A DNA stretch of 64,000 bases from Anadara kagoshimensis (taxonomy: Eukaryota; Mollusca; Bivalvia; Arcoida; Arcidae). Both the position numbers and the translations under genes were made by a program. Numbering within the stretch: the stretch's first letter is position 1; every line of letters begins with the position of its first letter. Positions 23,465-36,300 of this stretch are shown here, piece after piece. The notes under the pieces are model-generated. The model ran no database searches. It saw only the letters and a program-made list of their open reading frames with translations, and was not told where the DNA came from. The DNA lies in contig CM037860.1 of NCBI GenBank assembly GCA_021292105.1, positions 12,046,698 through 12,110,697 of the forward strand. The letters are read 5' to 3'.

Positions 23465-23660
23465 AACTACCACAAATGTAGTAACGGTCACAAATGTAAT
23501 AAAATTGTGTCACATATGTAGTAACGAACCACAAATGTAGTAAGGTTTGTCACATATGTAGTAAATGTTGGTCACAAATGTAGCAAAATTTTACCACAAA
23601 TGTAGCAACAAAATTTTACCACAAATGTAACAAATTAATTTTACCACAAATGTAGTAAAA
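23465..23660. repeat. Left subterminal array of CACAAATGTAGTAA words
   Basis: About ten short words of the form CACAAATGTAGTAA or CACATATGTAGTAA occur with irregular spacing. The right end of the element (26195-26340) carries the same words inverted. They are probably transposase-binding or structural sites. Confidence 0.75.
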
Positions 23661-24059
23661 TTTAAAAAATGATAAAATATATTTTTTTCAAAATGGGTAA
23701 TATCTAGGCTAGTGTTAATTAATGACAAGCACTGTGGTTTCTCTGCCAGGTAATTTAAGGTATATCTGTCGGGTAATTTAAGGAATGAAACCCCAAACCC
23801 ATATTATTCCTCGGTTTCAACCATGTTTAGCCAGAGTCAAATGCAAGTAGATTTTTCAGTTCTAAGCTACTCATAACGATGTGGAATGTCACGGTTCATG
23901 TTCATGTTAACAGTCATTTTCACCTCTGACAAGGCTACTACAAGGAAGTCTCGAGATGAATTTCACGTCCCCAGTACATTTATTAGTCGCCGCTTCGAAG
24001 AGATTTTTTTTTTTTTTTGGTCACACCCCCATCTTTGACGGGTTGAGTTCTATTTATTT

Positions 24060-24320
24060 GTTATGGTTTGTTTATTATTCCACTTCCAGGAAGGTTCGTG
24101 GGTTCGCAACCCGGGCAGGGTCTGACCAAGACTTAAAAATGGTAGTTTAAAATGAAAGCCATTAGGGTAATTTGGAAAAGACCCTAAAACCAGGTGTGAC
24201 GCGTTAAAGAACCCTAGCGCATTCCATTGCACTCCATGGGTAAAACTTTCTGCCACTTTGCATATATAGCTGGTGAAGCCTTGATATAAGTGGAACATTC
24301 ATTCAATTAACTCCTGCAAA
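24060..24320 (+). repeat. SINE-like unit with B box and shared tail start
   Basis: It has a B-box-like GGTTCGCAACCCGGG at about 24100, then GCGTTAAAGAACCCTAGC, and a terminal CTTGATATAAGTGGAA that matches the first part of the SINE A and B tails. It is diverged; the A box is not evident. Confidence 0.5.
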
Positions 24321-24874
24321 TTACATGACGTCGGATCGACATTGAGATTTGTATTTTTATCAAAAGTTTTAAAAATGTGTAATCTTTGTACAAATCAAAA
24401 TAGACAGTTTGTAGTGCTTCAATTAATACAGAGTGATCAGATGACTTCGTGTGGGTGGGGTGAAATGGGGGGGGTAGATGCGTACATAACTAGACAAAAA
24501 CAAAATATAACACCATCACTTAAAACTTAAAACTTAGAAAACGCCAAATTACTTATTATGTCAGGTTTTTGTTTTTTTGTTTTTTGTTTTTTTTTTTTTT
24601 TTTGGGGGGGGGGGAGGTGCATTGTTCATCTAGTTGGTCAAATTGCAATATTCAGCAGGCAACTGGACACCCACCCATAACAATGCAAATTAAAATAATA
24701 AGCTAAGAATTTAGTAACAAAATAAAACAATCTGAATTTTTTTAACACTTCCGTTTAATTTAAACCGCAGACAAAAGAGAAAACCTTAAAGAGGTACCAC
24801 ACTATGATCTGTTTCTAGCGGACTGGGTACGCAACTAGCCTGTGAGAAGTGCACTTAAACACTAAGCAGGGTAC

Positions 24875-25120
24875 AAGAGTTGAGAGTTGAGTAATGGTGT
24901 TTAACGTCCCAGTCAAAAATATTTTACTTATATCGACGTCGCCAGCTATAGGCGAAGGTGCAGAAATTTTGCATGTGGGTTGCGCTGATGGCATTATACA
25001 GCAGGGTTCTTTAGCGTGCCAAGCCCACCGTGACACGGGACTTCGTTTGTTTTTAAGTTCCCATCCGAAAGAACCGTGACTTTCATTCGTAATGCCCAGT
25101 GCTTGGCGAAAGAACAAGAT
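24875..25120 (-). repeat. SINE family A, head missing
   Basis: Body and tail are well preserved (GTGTCACGGTGGGCTTGGCA, GCACCTTCGCCTATAGCTGG, GACTGGGACGTTAAACACCA on the minus strand). The copy breaks off before the tRNA-like head. Confidence 0.75.
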
Positions 25121-25227
25121 ACACCATATATGATTTCAGACGTTCTATTTTACAGACTAACACATCTTATAAAATGCAGTTCATATACTTCAATAACGAT
25201 ATTTACGAAGTATTGTAAATGCAACAG

Positions 25228-25256
25228 AGAGAAGGAGAGAGAGAGAGAGAGAGAGA
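25228..25256. repeat. GA microsatellite
   Basis: A short (GA)n run inside the 2,907-bp element. Confidence 0.8.
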
Positions 25257-25339
25257 TCATAAAAATCAGCAAATATTACAAAAACCTTTGTGAGGTTGCT
25301 CCCACATATTGGACCAAATCAAGTGTAGTCATCGTAAAA

Positions 25340-25690
25340 ACATAAATTTCAGCGAAGCAAAATGAAACGTGAACTTGATCTGTAACACATTATGGTAGAC
25401 CTATATGCCAAATCAGTTCAATATGTGCAAGCTATTACGAAAAAAAACTGCAGAAAACTGTTACTAGTATTTCAATTAAATTATCAAAGACAATTGCAAA
25501 GGATCGGATTCGTAGTAAAACAAAACGTTAACTTGATCTGCAACTCATTGTGGTTGACTCCCATTCAAAAACTCTAAGTGTTTAGGAAACAATGCGGAAA
25601 ACTTATAATTGACTGATGGACGGACGGAGGGACCGACCAACAGCATTATACTTCCTGCATCTTAAGTGCCGTGGAGTATAATAATCAATA
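25340..25690 (+). repeat. GACGGACG-type dispersed repeat with internal duplication
   Basis: Two related halves (CTTGATCTGTAACACATTAT at 25374 and CTTGATCTGCAACTCATTGT at 25532) precede GATGGACGGACGGAGGGAC. Repeats ending in such GACGGACG runs are widespread in bivalve DNA by memory. Confidence 0.5.
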
Positions 25691-26350
25691 CATGTACCCT
25701 ACTAAAATCTGCAAAAATTCAGAAAACCCAGAAACTTAAATTTAAAAACTGAATTTTACATGTACTTTACAAACCGAAGTATAATGAAAATAAGAGGCTC
25801 ATCGCATAATACATAACATAGGTACAGGAGTAACACCCTTACAAGGATTATCAGATACTAGTAGTTATTATTATTATTTATTTATTACATTTATATCTGA
25901 ATTACTATTACATGTTATGCTAATCATTTTGTAATGTGCCGCTTTATGTGACACTACATGTAATTGTTTTCAAGTAAATAGAAAAAAACCCAGCAAAATT
26001 AACAATTTATACATATATTTTTCTTTGGTATTTAATAAAGTCACTTATATCGGAATCAGAGCCACTTCTATCGGGATAGAATTCCATTCTATCGAGTTAA
26101 AAGTCACTTCTAACGCGTTAAAAGTCACTTCTATCGGAACAACAGTCGCTTCTATCGGGTTAGAACGCACCTTAAATGTTGGTTTCTAACGTTTTTCATT
26201 TACTACATTTGTGGTAACAAAAATTGTTACTACATTTGTGGTAACGGTCGTTTCTACATTTGTGGTTCGTTACTACATATGTGACACAATTTTATTACAT
26301 TTGTGACCGTTACTACATTTGTGGTAGTTACTACATATAGGGGTCCCACA

Positions 26351-26520
26351 GGCCGCCCTAAAACAACTTGGCGGCGGGTCGTAGAAGCAGAACGCAACGG
26401 TGCAGGCTAGTACACCTGAAATGCGGCACGTCGTGTAGCCTTAGACCGACCGACCTGGAGGAATGACGTCCAAACCTTGTGTGCCTCCTGGTACTGAGAG
26501 AATTAAGGTTAAGGTAAGAC
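26351..26520 (+). pseudogene. Non-LTR retrotransposon, 3' segment of the split copy
   Basis: It begins with the duplicated GGCCG and continues the LINE C-terminal reading (GRPKTTWRRVVEAERN, later RPTWRNDVQTLCASWY and a stop). It ends in a TTAAGGTTAAGGTAAG tail of the kind found at LINE 3' ends. Together with 22257-23443 it forms one copy. Confidence 0.8.
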
Positions 26521-29500
26521 TTAGGCCGAACTATTAGCGTTAACGATGGTAAATTACTTTTTTAGATCGTTCGGATAGTACCAGTAACCTGCTGTTCGTT
26601 GGAGGCGAACATAGTTTCTTATGATTATCTTAGAATTACAACTAGCAACCAAGACTGTCCAGGTGTAGATTTTATGAATTGTATTGCCCTTAGAACTACT
26701 TTGATTTTAAGCCGGGTGTCTGACCATAATGTATAGACTTATATTTTTACTGATTGCTTGGCACTTTTGGAATCATTACATCATATGAAACATTTAAGCC
26801 ATTTATAAACTGTGTATAAAATAATTATTAAGAAACGTACAACAAATATGCTTTTTAATTGCGATAATTATAATTTTATGTAAAATAACGTTTAACTTAG
26901 ATCGATCAAAGGAGTATTTAAAGCCCAAGGTTGTAACTTTATATAACTGTTATGTTTAACATTGCAATTCATAATAGTATCTTGTTTCATATTATTTGTT
27001 ATTGTAACCACAAATTGATTACGGCATCAAAAACGCTATTTAAGGGTTAAATAATAGAACTTTGACACAGATGGGTTAAATTAATGTCTCCTTAGATACA
27101 AAACAACTGCCAACCTGTGAATAATGCAAACTATTTGTCGCTAAATTTAAAAAAAAGAATAATAGTTTGAATTAAACTATTAAGAGCTGATTTAAAGATA
27201 CAGTTAAATATCAAATGTAATTTAAATACTTTACTTGTGTCATCGAACTGACCCTGGTAAGTAATGAATAATTAATACAAAATCATGGTCTGACAATATA
27301 TGATACATACAGCTTATTGAATGGTTATAATCATACGATTATATGTTTAGGAGATTAAGATCGTCAAAATAATGCTAATTAACAGTCTAATGTCCTTGTA
27401 CAAGATTAAAACATTTTGATTTCACGTAAGATAGATTTGAGTGGAGTAATGGTATTTTACTTCCAAGTCAAGATTATTCACTTGTATCGAGACAGCCAGT
27501 TCTTGGATAGCGGAGAGCACGGGTAAAACATCTACATTCGACAGGTGAACAGAATAAACTAGGCTCTTGTTATCCATCATAAAGAAACAATATCTGGTTT
27601 AAATGTATTTTAAATTTTATTCAGCACTAAACATAATTATATGATAAATACATAACAACATGAATTGAGCATAAATTTGGATACCTTCACTACTAGACTA
27701 ATATAGTGGCACTATTTAACATATTTACATTTTCTGCAATGTTATCTCTATTATTGTTTAGACATTCAAGACAGTTCAAACATACAATGACAATGTTCAG
27801 ACAAAAACATTTCATCAATATCTGTTTCCCAAACAATTCAAACTTATGTCTAAACATAAATATTCAAACAACATCAAATAAAATCGTATGAAGTTCCTCA
27901 GGCGAATTCTGGAATGCCCTCTTAAAACAAAACTGTGACATATTTGGTCCACCAATTAATAATCAATAAAGTCGCAAGGGTTTTATACCAAGACGAGTTC
28001 TCAATTTTGTCTTAATCAAGTTATGTTTACTAAAACATGGCCCACAAGGCAATGACTTTCACATTTTGGAATGTGTATCTTTGCTTAACCACCAATTGCA
28101 TACATCATTTACAAAATTGGCAACCTTGCCATGATTCAGAGAAAGGTACCTACAGAAAGGTAAAACATATTCTTTAATATCGTCAGCACTATTGCCTGAC
28201 ACGTTTGCTTGAAAAAATTAACTGCGTCAACAAAATCAGTTTTAGTTGGATTGGCAATTAGCAATGGATAAAAAATCTTACACATGCTCAACATGACTGA
28301 CGAGTCTTTAGTATCAGAAAAGCGACTCTTAAGATTGTCAAAAGGCTTTGACACAAGCTCAGCACAAAGAGAACTAGCGTCTGACCTCTATCTTTCCATG
28401 TATTTAATAATATGTCCTTCAAATATAAAAGAACACCGGCCACATCTGGAACATTACACAGAAATTGAGAAAAGTTTGTCCTATTCTTTTCATGACATAA
28501 TTGTTCTACTTTCTAAATCATAATATCGACAAGAGGACAGAAATCAGAAAAATTGACACCGTTACCTTAAATATTGACAAAGGTGTGTCCAATTTAATGT
28601 CTTGCATTTATTCTCGACAATTCACGCCCATTTTGATAAAAACAAAAGAAGTACAACATATATGTGTTTACATAATAAGGACCAGACTGTGCCTCCAAAA
28701 ATAAGGAACTAAATTGAAACATAGCCAGAAACATTAACAGTTTCTATCTTTTAAGATATCATAATGTATACTTTCTCCACCTTTTGTAATTTTTATTGAT
28801 TGCGCTATGCAACCAGGGTGTTTTTGTAATCGCTTTAATCAAATGTTTACGCGAAGTTAAGACTAATGATGCTATTGGTGCAAAATCATTGTTTATGTAT
28901 GTATGTTTACTTAATTTTTACACTAATGACACAAAACCATTGTTTTCTTCATTCAGTGTACATGCATTCAATTTTATAGCGAATGACGTAGTTGTTTCAC
29001 AAACATTATTTTTTCACATCAATCACGTCATCTTGTACATAACCATTGTTTTATCTATATGTTTACTTATTTGTTACATCAATGACGTCAATGGCATCAA
29101 GCAATTGTTTAATTGAATTTAATCAATTTTAGCACTAATGGTGTCTTGTTTCGAACACAAATGTTAGTAGTAGAATGGTAAGTACCCTGACAAATGTAGC
29201 TCTTACTGACTTTTTGTTAACAGAAACATGTTTTTTCCCTAAAAACAATTAAAATAACCATATACATGTAAGTATCTGATCGCTTCTTCAAATGTGTCAA
29301 AGCGTACACATAGGGGCGATGTGTTCATGTTTCATTGTTGTAGTTTATCATACAGTTTTTACTTGACAATTACTAAGGCTAAAACGAATGAAACAAGAAA
29401 CGGACACAAGATTGTATTGAAATAAACTGAAGCCGTTATAAACCCCAAAGAACTGGATATATCCATTGATGTAAATTAAGTACTTTTGTAGTAGCTTGTT

Positions 29501-31175
29501 TCACAACCATAGGATGTATTTCCAGAATAAACCTCATTTTACCAAATAACTGAAAGAAGTAAACCTTGTTCCAACTGCCGTGTTGTCATATGATTAAATT
29601 CAAAATGTTGTATACGACAGTGTCAAATACACAAATAGAGTCGTGCTTTAATAACAGGATAATATTAACTGATCGAAATAACATCTTGTGCTATAGATTT
29701 CATAGAAGAAAAAATGGCATGAAAAAAGATGCTTTTGATTTTTTTTTCTAGAGAAATCAAGAATTATTATAGGGCAGTATTTGTCGATTGACGAATTAAT
29801 GGGATCCATTAAAGTATTTAAAGTTCCATATTAAAGTATAGACACAGATCAGCTTTTATTTTAAAAATAAATAAAAAAAAAGTTTTCAACGCTTTAACGC
29901 TTTTTTATGTCATTGCGAAATTTTTTACACCATTTGATAATTTGATATATCAAACATTATAAGTATAAATTTGAATGTCAGCGACGGTAACTATAATTAA
30001 TGATTACGTTATATTAATATGTGTTTTTGTTATGTGGTCCACATTTTTGTATAATCATTGATGGATTGTTTACCTTGCCTTTTATCTATTTAAGAAAGCG
30101 ATTTGGAAAAATCGTTTTTAATTTCACATTGCAATATTTATCTTTGAATGATTAAACGTAACATCATATGTTGACATTGAATTTCTATTGAAACCTTTCA
30201 GCAATCGACACAAAAAAAAGACTAGTACCTATACACCAATCATTATAAACGTACAGACGCATTTATTACACAACTTAATTAATTATGTGACCCGAAATTT
30301 ATTTTTGGTAAGCTCTTTTGCTATATGGTGTAATAAAATATACAGACAGTTCTTTGATGAAAGCATTAATCTTATTTTTACCATAATCGGCAACTAAATA
30401 CATGCAGTTTTAAAGTTTAAAAATGAATACATGTACAGTAAAAACACTGTTCTGGTACACTAATTTCCTAAATTGCCGTACCTGCTAGCTTATAATGTAG
30501 TCTTTTAATGGCTATTGAAAATTACCCATTTTCCACATTTGTATTGTAGATTAATTTTTGGTTCTATTCGACTGGTAGTTTTCTGTGGAGAAAGAGGTTT
30601 TTCCATCGGCCGATACTTTCTATCAAGACAACACAAGACTGTTTTCATTTTTAATTTGACTAGTATAGTGTTCAACAAACTGTTACATCTAAAAAGACTA
30701 TTGATCACTACAAAGCCAGTACTAAAAGATTGGTCAAAATATTTGTCGGTAAATAGTAAACTTAATAAGTCAAACAACAAATATAAAAATGTTGTTGTGT
30801 GATTTTTTAAAATAAAGGTAGACAGACAGAAATTGACGTAAGAGCTTCTTGTTCAACGGGTAAAGTACCTACATGTAGTAATGTTTTACTATTTATCAAC
30901 TACGACCAATTGCAATATGCGAATAATTCATGTTGCATAGTTCACTTTTTTACCACACCTCTGAAAATCATTTTTCTGTTGCGTCCCATTAACCACTTAA
31001 CTTTCTCATTAAAATATTATCAGATTTTTAACCATAAAAGATATATAAAACACTTCGGCTTACGACATACATGTCCAGTCGCTGAAACAGCCAATAAATG
31101 ACGACACGCGTGAACATATAAGCAAAACTTTGAAGCCACGTGGTCAATGGTATAAAGTTGGTATCAAGAAAAGTT
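26521..31175. other. Long AT-rich stretch, little recognised
   Basis: A short family A SINE tail lies at 27438-27520 on the minus strand. Otherwise there are only short ORFs without motifs. Around 28850-29110 four loose words of the form AATGACGT or ATGAC(A/G) with CATTGTTT recur about every 65-75 bp, perhaps an eroded tandem array. No gene is supported. Confidence 0.35.
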
Positions 31176-31409
31176 TTAAAGAACAAAAACATTGCAATCT
31201 AATAATGACGGTAGCTGTCGCTGGACGATGTTGACTCTATGATCTGATTTCTTTATCCGTTCTTGCTTGGACTTTACTTGCTTGGATAGATTAAACAAAG
31301 AAACACTGAATAGTATAGCATATATGAAAAAGTTATAGAATATATTAGAACAGAACCAAACCCAACAACCAAATGGTATACCATCTACAGCCCAATACGA
31401 AGTGTCCAT
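31176..31409 (-). CDS. Possible small membrane protein, 77 aa
   Basis: Not recognised. The ORF starts MDTSYWAVDGIPFG in a good start context (A at -3, G at +4). It has one hydrophobic segment (about residues 13-43, containing IFYNFFIYAILFSV) followed by a basic, polar tail (KQVKSKQERIKKSDHR). It lies 2 kb downstream of gene 2 on the same strand. It could be a genuine short protein, a last exon, or chance. No splice signal decides it. Confidence 0.2.
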   Translation of the reverse strand: MDTSYWAVDGIPFGCWVWFCSNIFYNFFIYAILFSVSLFNLSKQVKSKQERIKKSDHRVNIVQRQLPSLLDCNVFVL

Positions 31410-31435
31410 TTAATCAGCTATCTAATTAAGAATAA

Positions 31436-31566
31436 TTGCTTACACTTCCGGAAAACCCGGTCTCACTTCTCTGGTGAAAGTTCCCGCGGAAATTTTATTT
31501 TGCCAGTTTTCAAAGTTTAAAGTTTACTTATGGGGTTTTAATTTGGATTTGGACATGGTCCGATAT
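31436..31566 (+). repeat. Dispersed repeat family Y, 3' part
   Basis: It carries GGTCTCACTTCTCTGGTGAA, TTTGCCAGTTTTCAAAGTTT and GGATTTGGACATGG. A fuller copy follows 170 bp downstream. Confidence 0.65.
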
Positions 31567-31734
31567 GTTTGTTTCTTACTTTCTTTTTTTTTTTTTTTTT
31601 GTGTACTGAGAATCTACTGCACACATGAACTCTTTTGATTATTTTAGAATACAGTAACAAAATAAACTTCAACACAAGGAAAGAATTGTTTCCAGAAATA
31701 CGTGATCCGCATACATATGGTCTAAAGTGTTGTT

Positions 31735-31970
31735 GAAAAGTTCTATATCCAAAATTATCCTGGACATATTTGACCACCAAAAGTATTCCCAATTTTATTA
31801 CATACGTGGCTGGTGTAGCTAGCTAAACAGGATGCGCTTCCGCAGCACCCGGCCTCACTTCCCTGGTGGAAGTTCATCACGTGTTTATATACCCTAATAT
31901 GCTAGGTTCAAAGTTTTTACTTTGCTTTGAGATTGTGGTTTGAACATGGATGGTAATATATGATTGTTTT
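31735..31970 (+). repeat. Dispersed repeat family Y, near full length
   Basis: The order is TCTATATCCAAAATTATCCT, CCCAATTTTATTACATACGT, TGTAGCTAGCTAAACAGGAT, CACTTCCCTGGTGGAAGTTC, TTTACTTTGCTTTGAGATTG and GAACATGGATGG. One of the best copies for building a consensus. Confidence 0.75.
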
Positions 31971-33397
31971 TTGATTATACAACATGAAGGTTATCCGTCT
32001 CCATTTTCTAAGTTGATTTCTGTAATATGGTCTATGACGGATTTACAAGTCAAGTGTTGCCTCTAACTATTGATACGTGTTCACTATTTTGAAAGTCAAT
32101 ACCGACAATGGTGATCGCATGTCTGCTGTATCGCACACCTCAAGTAAATAAATAAATATAAAACAAAGAGTAGTAAAATAAAATAATATATATTAAATGT
32201 CACAATACACAAACAATTTATGACAAACAACAGATTTCTTTATCAGACCGAGTTTGAAGGTTCAAGACCCAAATTTGAAAAAATCAAACTGGAAAAGCAT
32301 CTACTTGTAATTCGAATAGTGAAAAAGATGAGATAATAAAAATATCTCAAATTTTTTTTGGAATAGGAGAAAGAATTGTACATAGATTTTAATGGACACA
32401 AAAAGGAAATCTCACAAAACAAAACGAACTTGCACAACCAAACACCGCTTCTTAAACTTGTCTGTAACAATCGGGATTATCTGAATAAATATGACTTTTA
32501 TGCATTAATGAAGTTTGTCTTTGGTAAATCGTAACACTATCAATATTACTACACATTTTGGTTTTGACATTAAAAAAAGTTATGAGCTATACAACGAAAA
32601 ATCCCCATGTTATAAACACGGGTTGAGCAATATTTCTATAACGACTGCATACTAAGTATTTCACCATTCATGATCACAGATACAGTAACTGTTTCCTATT
32701 GAATCATTCCACAATTGTTCTTGTACATCAATTAGACTTTTTTCACTTCTTGGATTTGAAAATGTAAAAAATAAATGCAGAAAAAGAAAAAGGAAGAGAA
32801 AATAAGCAAATGTCTTTAAATCAATCATAATTTTGGCTTTAGATTAAAGGGTCATTTGTTACTTTTTAATATCATTTGATATCTTTGGTTAAAATGTTAT
32901 GTGTGTTCAAGTGTTCAGTTTCCAAATCCAATGTTACTAACCACTTATAATTTCGAATGCTTTATCAGAGTGACATAGAATGTACATGTACACTTTATTA
33001 AGCATTTGCATAAATACACTTGGATGCATGCTTTAACCTCACTGGACATATCCAAGAACAAACAGCTTCGTTTTCAATGACTTGAACACAGTGTGTAACA
33101 TTTACTGCTTTTCGCGTAGTTGAGTGTAAACAGAACACCATGCCACTTGACTGGTCTTTCATTTCATAAACAAGCACAGTTAGTCAATTTTAAATTCATT
33201 TATTTTAGTTTCGCCGGCGTCCTCCAATGCTAAAAAACATTAAGATATATTGCAATTTTGTATAAAGACAACGTGAATATCAAAGCTGGACAGTCTCACA
33301 TCAATAACTCTGTAATTGCACCTATCCATCGAGTTGCCTAATACTGAGCATTTATACTTTTTGAATTGCCGTATAATTCCAATGTCACACTGAATAG
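31971..33397. other. 3' flank of gene 2
   Basis: No gene is supported. AATAAA on the minus strand at 33199-33204, about 195 nt past the gene 2 stop codon, is a plausible polyadenylation signal. Confidence 0.4.
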
Positions 33398-36300
33398 CTA
33401 ATATAATGGCACGCTTGCTAAACCACAATGGAAATTAGTACTTGATAACCAATCATGTACTGCTGCTTCACGGGATTTTTTCTCCGAGCTTGGACACAAA
33501 AATGATGGAAGAAAATTATCTATACCTTCTACTTCTTTTATATTTATAACAACTTGATTCTGTTTACTAATATTTTCCTCTTTTTGTTCTAACATGTCGT
33601 CTGTAATCTGAATAATTTCTTTAACCGGAAGTGACGTGGTCTGTTCCTGTTTCTTTAACGCTGAATGTATTGGAGTATTAGTCGTCTGCTGTTTTACACC
33701 TTGGGAAGTTTTGCTGTTTCTACTTCCCCTTCCATCTTCCACTTGAAGCTCCGTATCTGACAATCGTTGGTCGTCTACTTGATCGTGAATACTCGATACT
33801 GTTGCGTCATCAACCCAACAATGCGGTCCTTTGAGCGGTTTCCTGACTTTTGGCTGTGGTGTAGTTACAACAGGTGTGGGTTCCGGCTGGGGAGGCGGTG
33901 GTGGTGGTTCCGGTTCCTTCGCTGCACCTTTCTTTTTCCCTGACCTGAAAAAAAACAGGAGAATTAGATTGTGTTTGATGAGTTTAACGTCTACATGCGG
34001 CCTATTGGCCAATGTTCTGACCGTTGATTTTTTTAAAGTGTGTGCTGCATGGTAAAATTGATAGGGTTAAAAGAAGAGGTCACAGGGCCAAGGGGGAAAA
34101 CCCGATATTTCAAGGTTTAAGTTTTATAGAGTAATATAACACGACGTCATCAGCATGTCATCTTTATTCTTGTTAAAGCGTTAGGGTGACCACAGTTATC
34201 AACGAAAACATGGATTCATCAGATTAAGAGTAATATTTAGATGCACCACGTTTGCTCTTTATGTTACTTCTGTATGCTACAATTAATGTGCATGTGATAA
34301 AATCTTCACAGTTTCAGATATTCAGATTTTGACGAATGACTAAATGGTCACATAACATATCTGTGTTCATCGACTGCATTTTGGTGTTAATTAAAAAACC
34401 AAACATACCCGCGCATACCCAAATCACAATGCCAAGAGCAAAGCAAAAACTTTGAAAACTGTATACTCAGTAATTATAAATCAAACACAAAAATACTGAC
34501 CCTTGTCCAAATCACAATCCAAAGCAAGAGCAAAGCAAAACCTATGAAAACTGTACACTTAGTATTGATCAAACATAAAATACCGGCCCTTGTCCAAATT
34601 ACAATCCCAAGAGCAAAACAAATTTTTTGAAACTGTCAAATTAAAGTTAAACAAGTGGACTTTCAACACGGAATTGATATTTAAAACAGGCTGTTTTATT
34701 TCGCTTTATCAGTGTGTGCATGAAGTTTATATAAATAACATAAAACAGACACTCGAACAACATCTTGTCATATTTTAGAAACATAGCAAGAAAACACAAC
34801 ATTACAAACATATAAACTTCCGACTTAATGTGAGCACCTTACATAACAAAAATAACATTTTAATATATTGAATGTCGTCTTAACTAGAGAACAAAATTTT
34901 AGAAATAGCATGGTGTATTTAGCATCTAAAACTCGACCCTTCAAAATGGTGATAAATATCCGACTTAATTTGAACATCTTACGTAACGATTTTAAGTTTA
35001 GATAGTTTTGTCAGCGGAGAACATACAACACAGAGCTGTCGAAAGTTTAACACTTAACTAACGAACGAAGTAGAAGCTCGGACGCCGATTGCGGAGGTAT
35101 TGATAGCTACAGACCGAAAAGCTGCAGCATTATAATTAGCACCTTATGAGATTTATGTATGTAACAAGAGGTAGAGGTGCCTATCAGCACAGAATCGTTA
35201 TAGCTTGATGTTAAATTTTCGACAGGTCTGTACTGTGAAGTGCTACTTCACTAACACGTTCATGCAGTATATATTACACGAACGAACTACTTGAGTACTA
35301 TTTTATCACTTTTAAGATACTATAAGTTGTAATTTCCATCAAGTTGGTTGTAATTTAATATTATACTGCTGGTCAAGTAAGGACATGTTTGTTAATATCC
35401 ATTATTATTGTTTCACATATCTTTATCGTCAAAATTTTAAAACTGTATTTTGAAAACTTAATCCGAACACTTTGTTAAAATAATTAATTTCAATCATTGG
35501 GTATTTAAATATCATTTCACGTTTGTAAGTTAATACATTATGTTTATACTGGACAAGTGTTTTGTATTTGGAAATCAGTTAACAGCATACAGCACAGGTC
35601 TGTCGAAAGTTTAACATTAAGCTTGGGATTTAGTACCGAATTTGTAGCTCATCTCGGTCCTGTGTTAACTACAACTTTTCACCGGCTACTAAATATCTCT
35701 CGTTAGCTTTTCAGCCACAAGCTGCCACTCTATTTGGACTCCTTTCCGTCAGCTTAGTGTTCAACGTTTGACAAGTCTGAACTGTACCCCATTTCAAATA
35801 TCAATCTGCTAAAACACTGCAGGTTCAATAATAGGTCACACTCTTTATTGTTTACCATTTACAAATGATCATTTATCATTAAACACGTCTTTTTACCACA
35901 ACACGAGTCTACAGGGTTACTTGTAATTTAAATTTTAACACAAATATGCATATTCCTTTGCACCCGGCCTCCTTTTCCTGGTTGAAGTTCACATGCTTAA
36001 CTTGAATTGCCAGTTTTACAGTTTTTGCTTTGCTTTGCTTCGGGATTGTGATTTGGACATGAATTGGTATGTTTGTTTTGATTCCCTATGTTTATAGTCC
36101 GTGAGTCTAGCGTGCACGTAGATGTGCTATTTCCGGCTATATGTACTATTTAGCCGATTAATTACGTCACGGGCTCACTGGCAATATAAGTTGACGTAAT
36201 CGACGGTAAGATCTGTTCTTTGACGTTGAATGTGCAGGGGCTGGAATTATATTATGGAAGAATTAAATGAGACTACAAATTTGTTTTCTATCAAATTCGC

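Larger units (their letters stand above)
23444..26350. mobile_element. 2,907-bp TIR transposon inserted in a LINE, 5-bp TSD
   Basis: The ends are TGTGGGACCCCTATATGTAG and its reverse complement. The first 97 bp of the two ends are identical inverted copies. GGCCG flanks both sides (23439-23443 and 26351-26355), and removing the element restores the LINE frame (RKIGRPKTTWRRVV). Behind the TIRs come tandem words CACAAATGTAGTAA: about ten to 23660 on the left and several on the right. The right side also has CTTCTATCGGG words (26040-26170). No transposase is seen. The interior is mainly other repeats: a SINE-like unit (24060-24320), a family A SINE (24875-25120) and a GACGGACG-type repeat (25340-25690). 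Superfamily not assigned. Confidence 0.9.

Noticed and set aside
28136..28354. 72-residue minus-strand ORF, loosely hAT-like in composition
   Set aside because: No conserved motif could be pinned down and neighbouring frames are full of stops.
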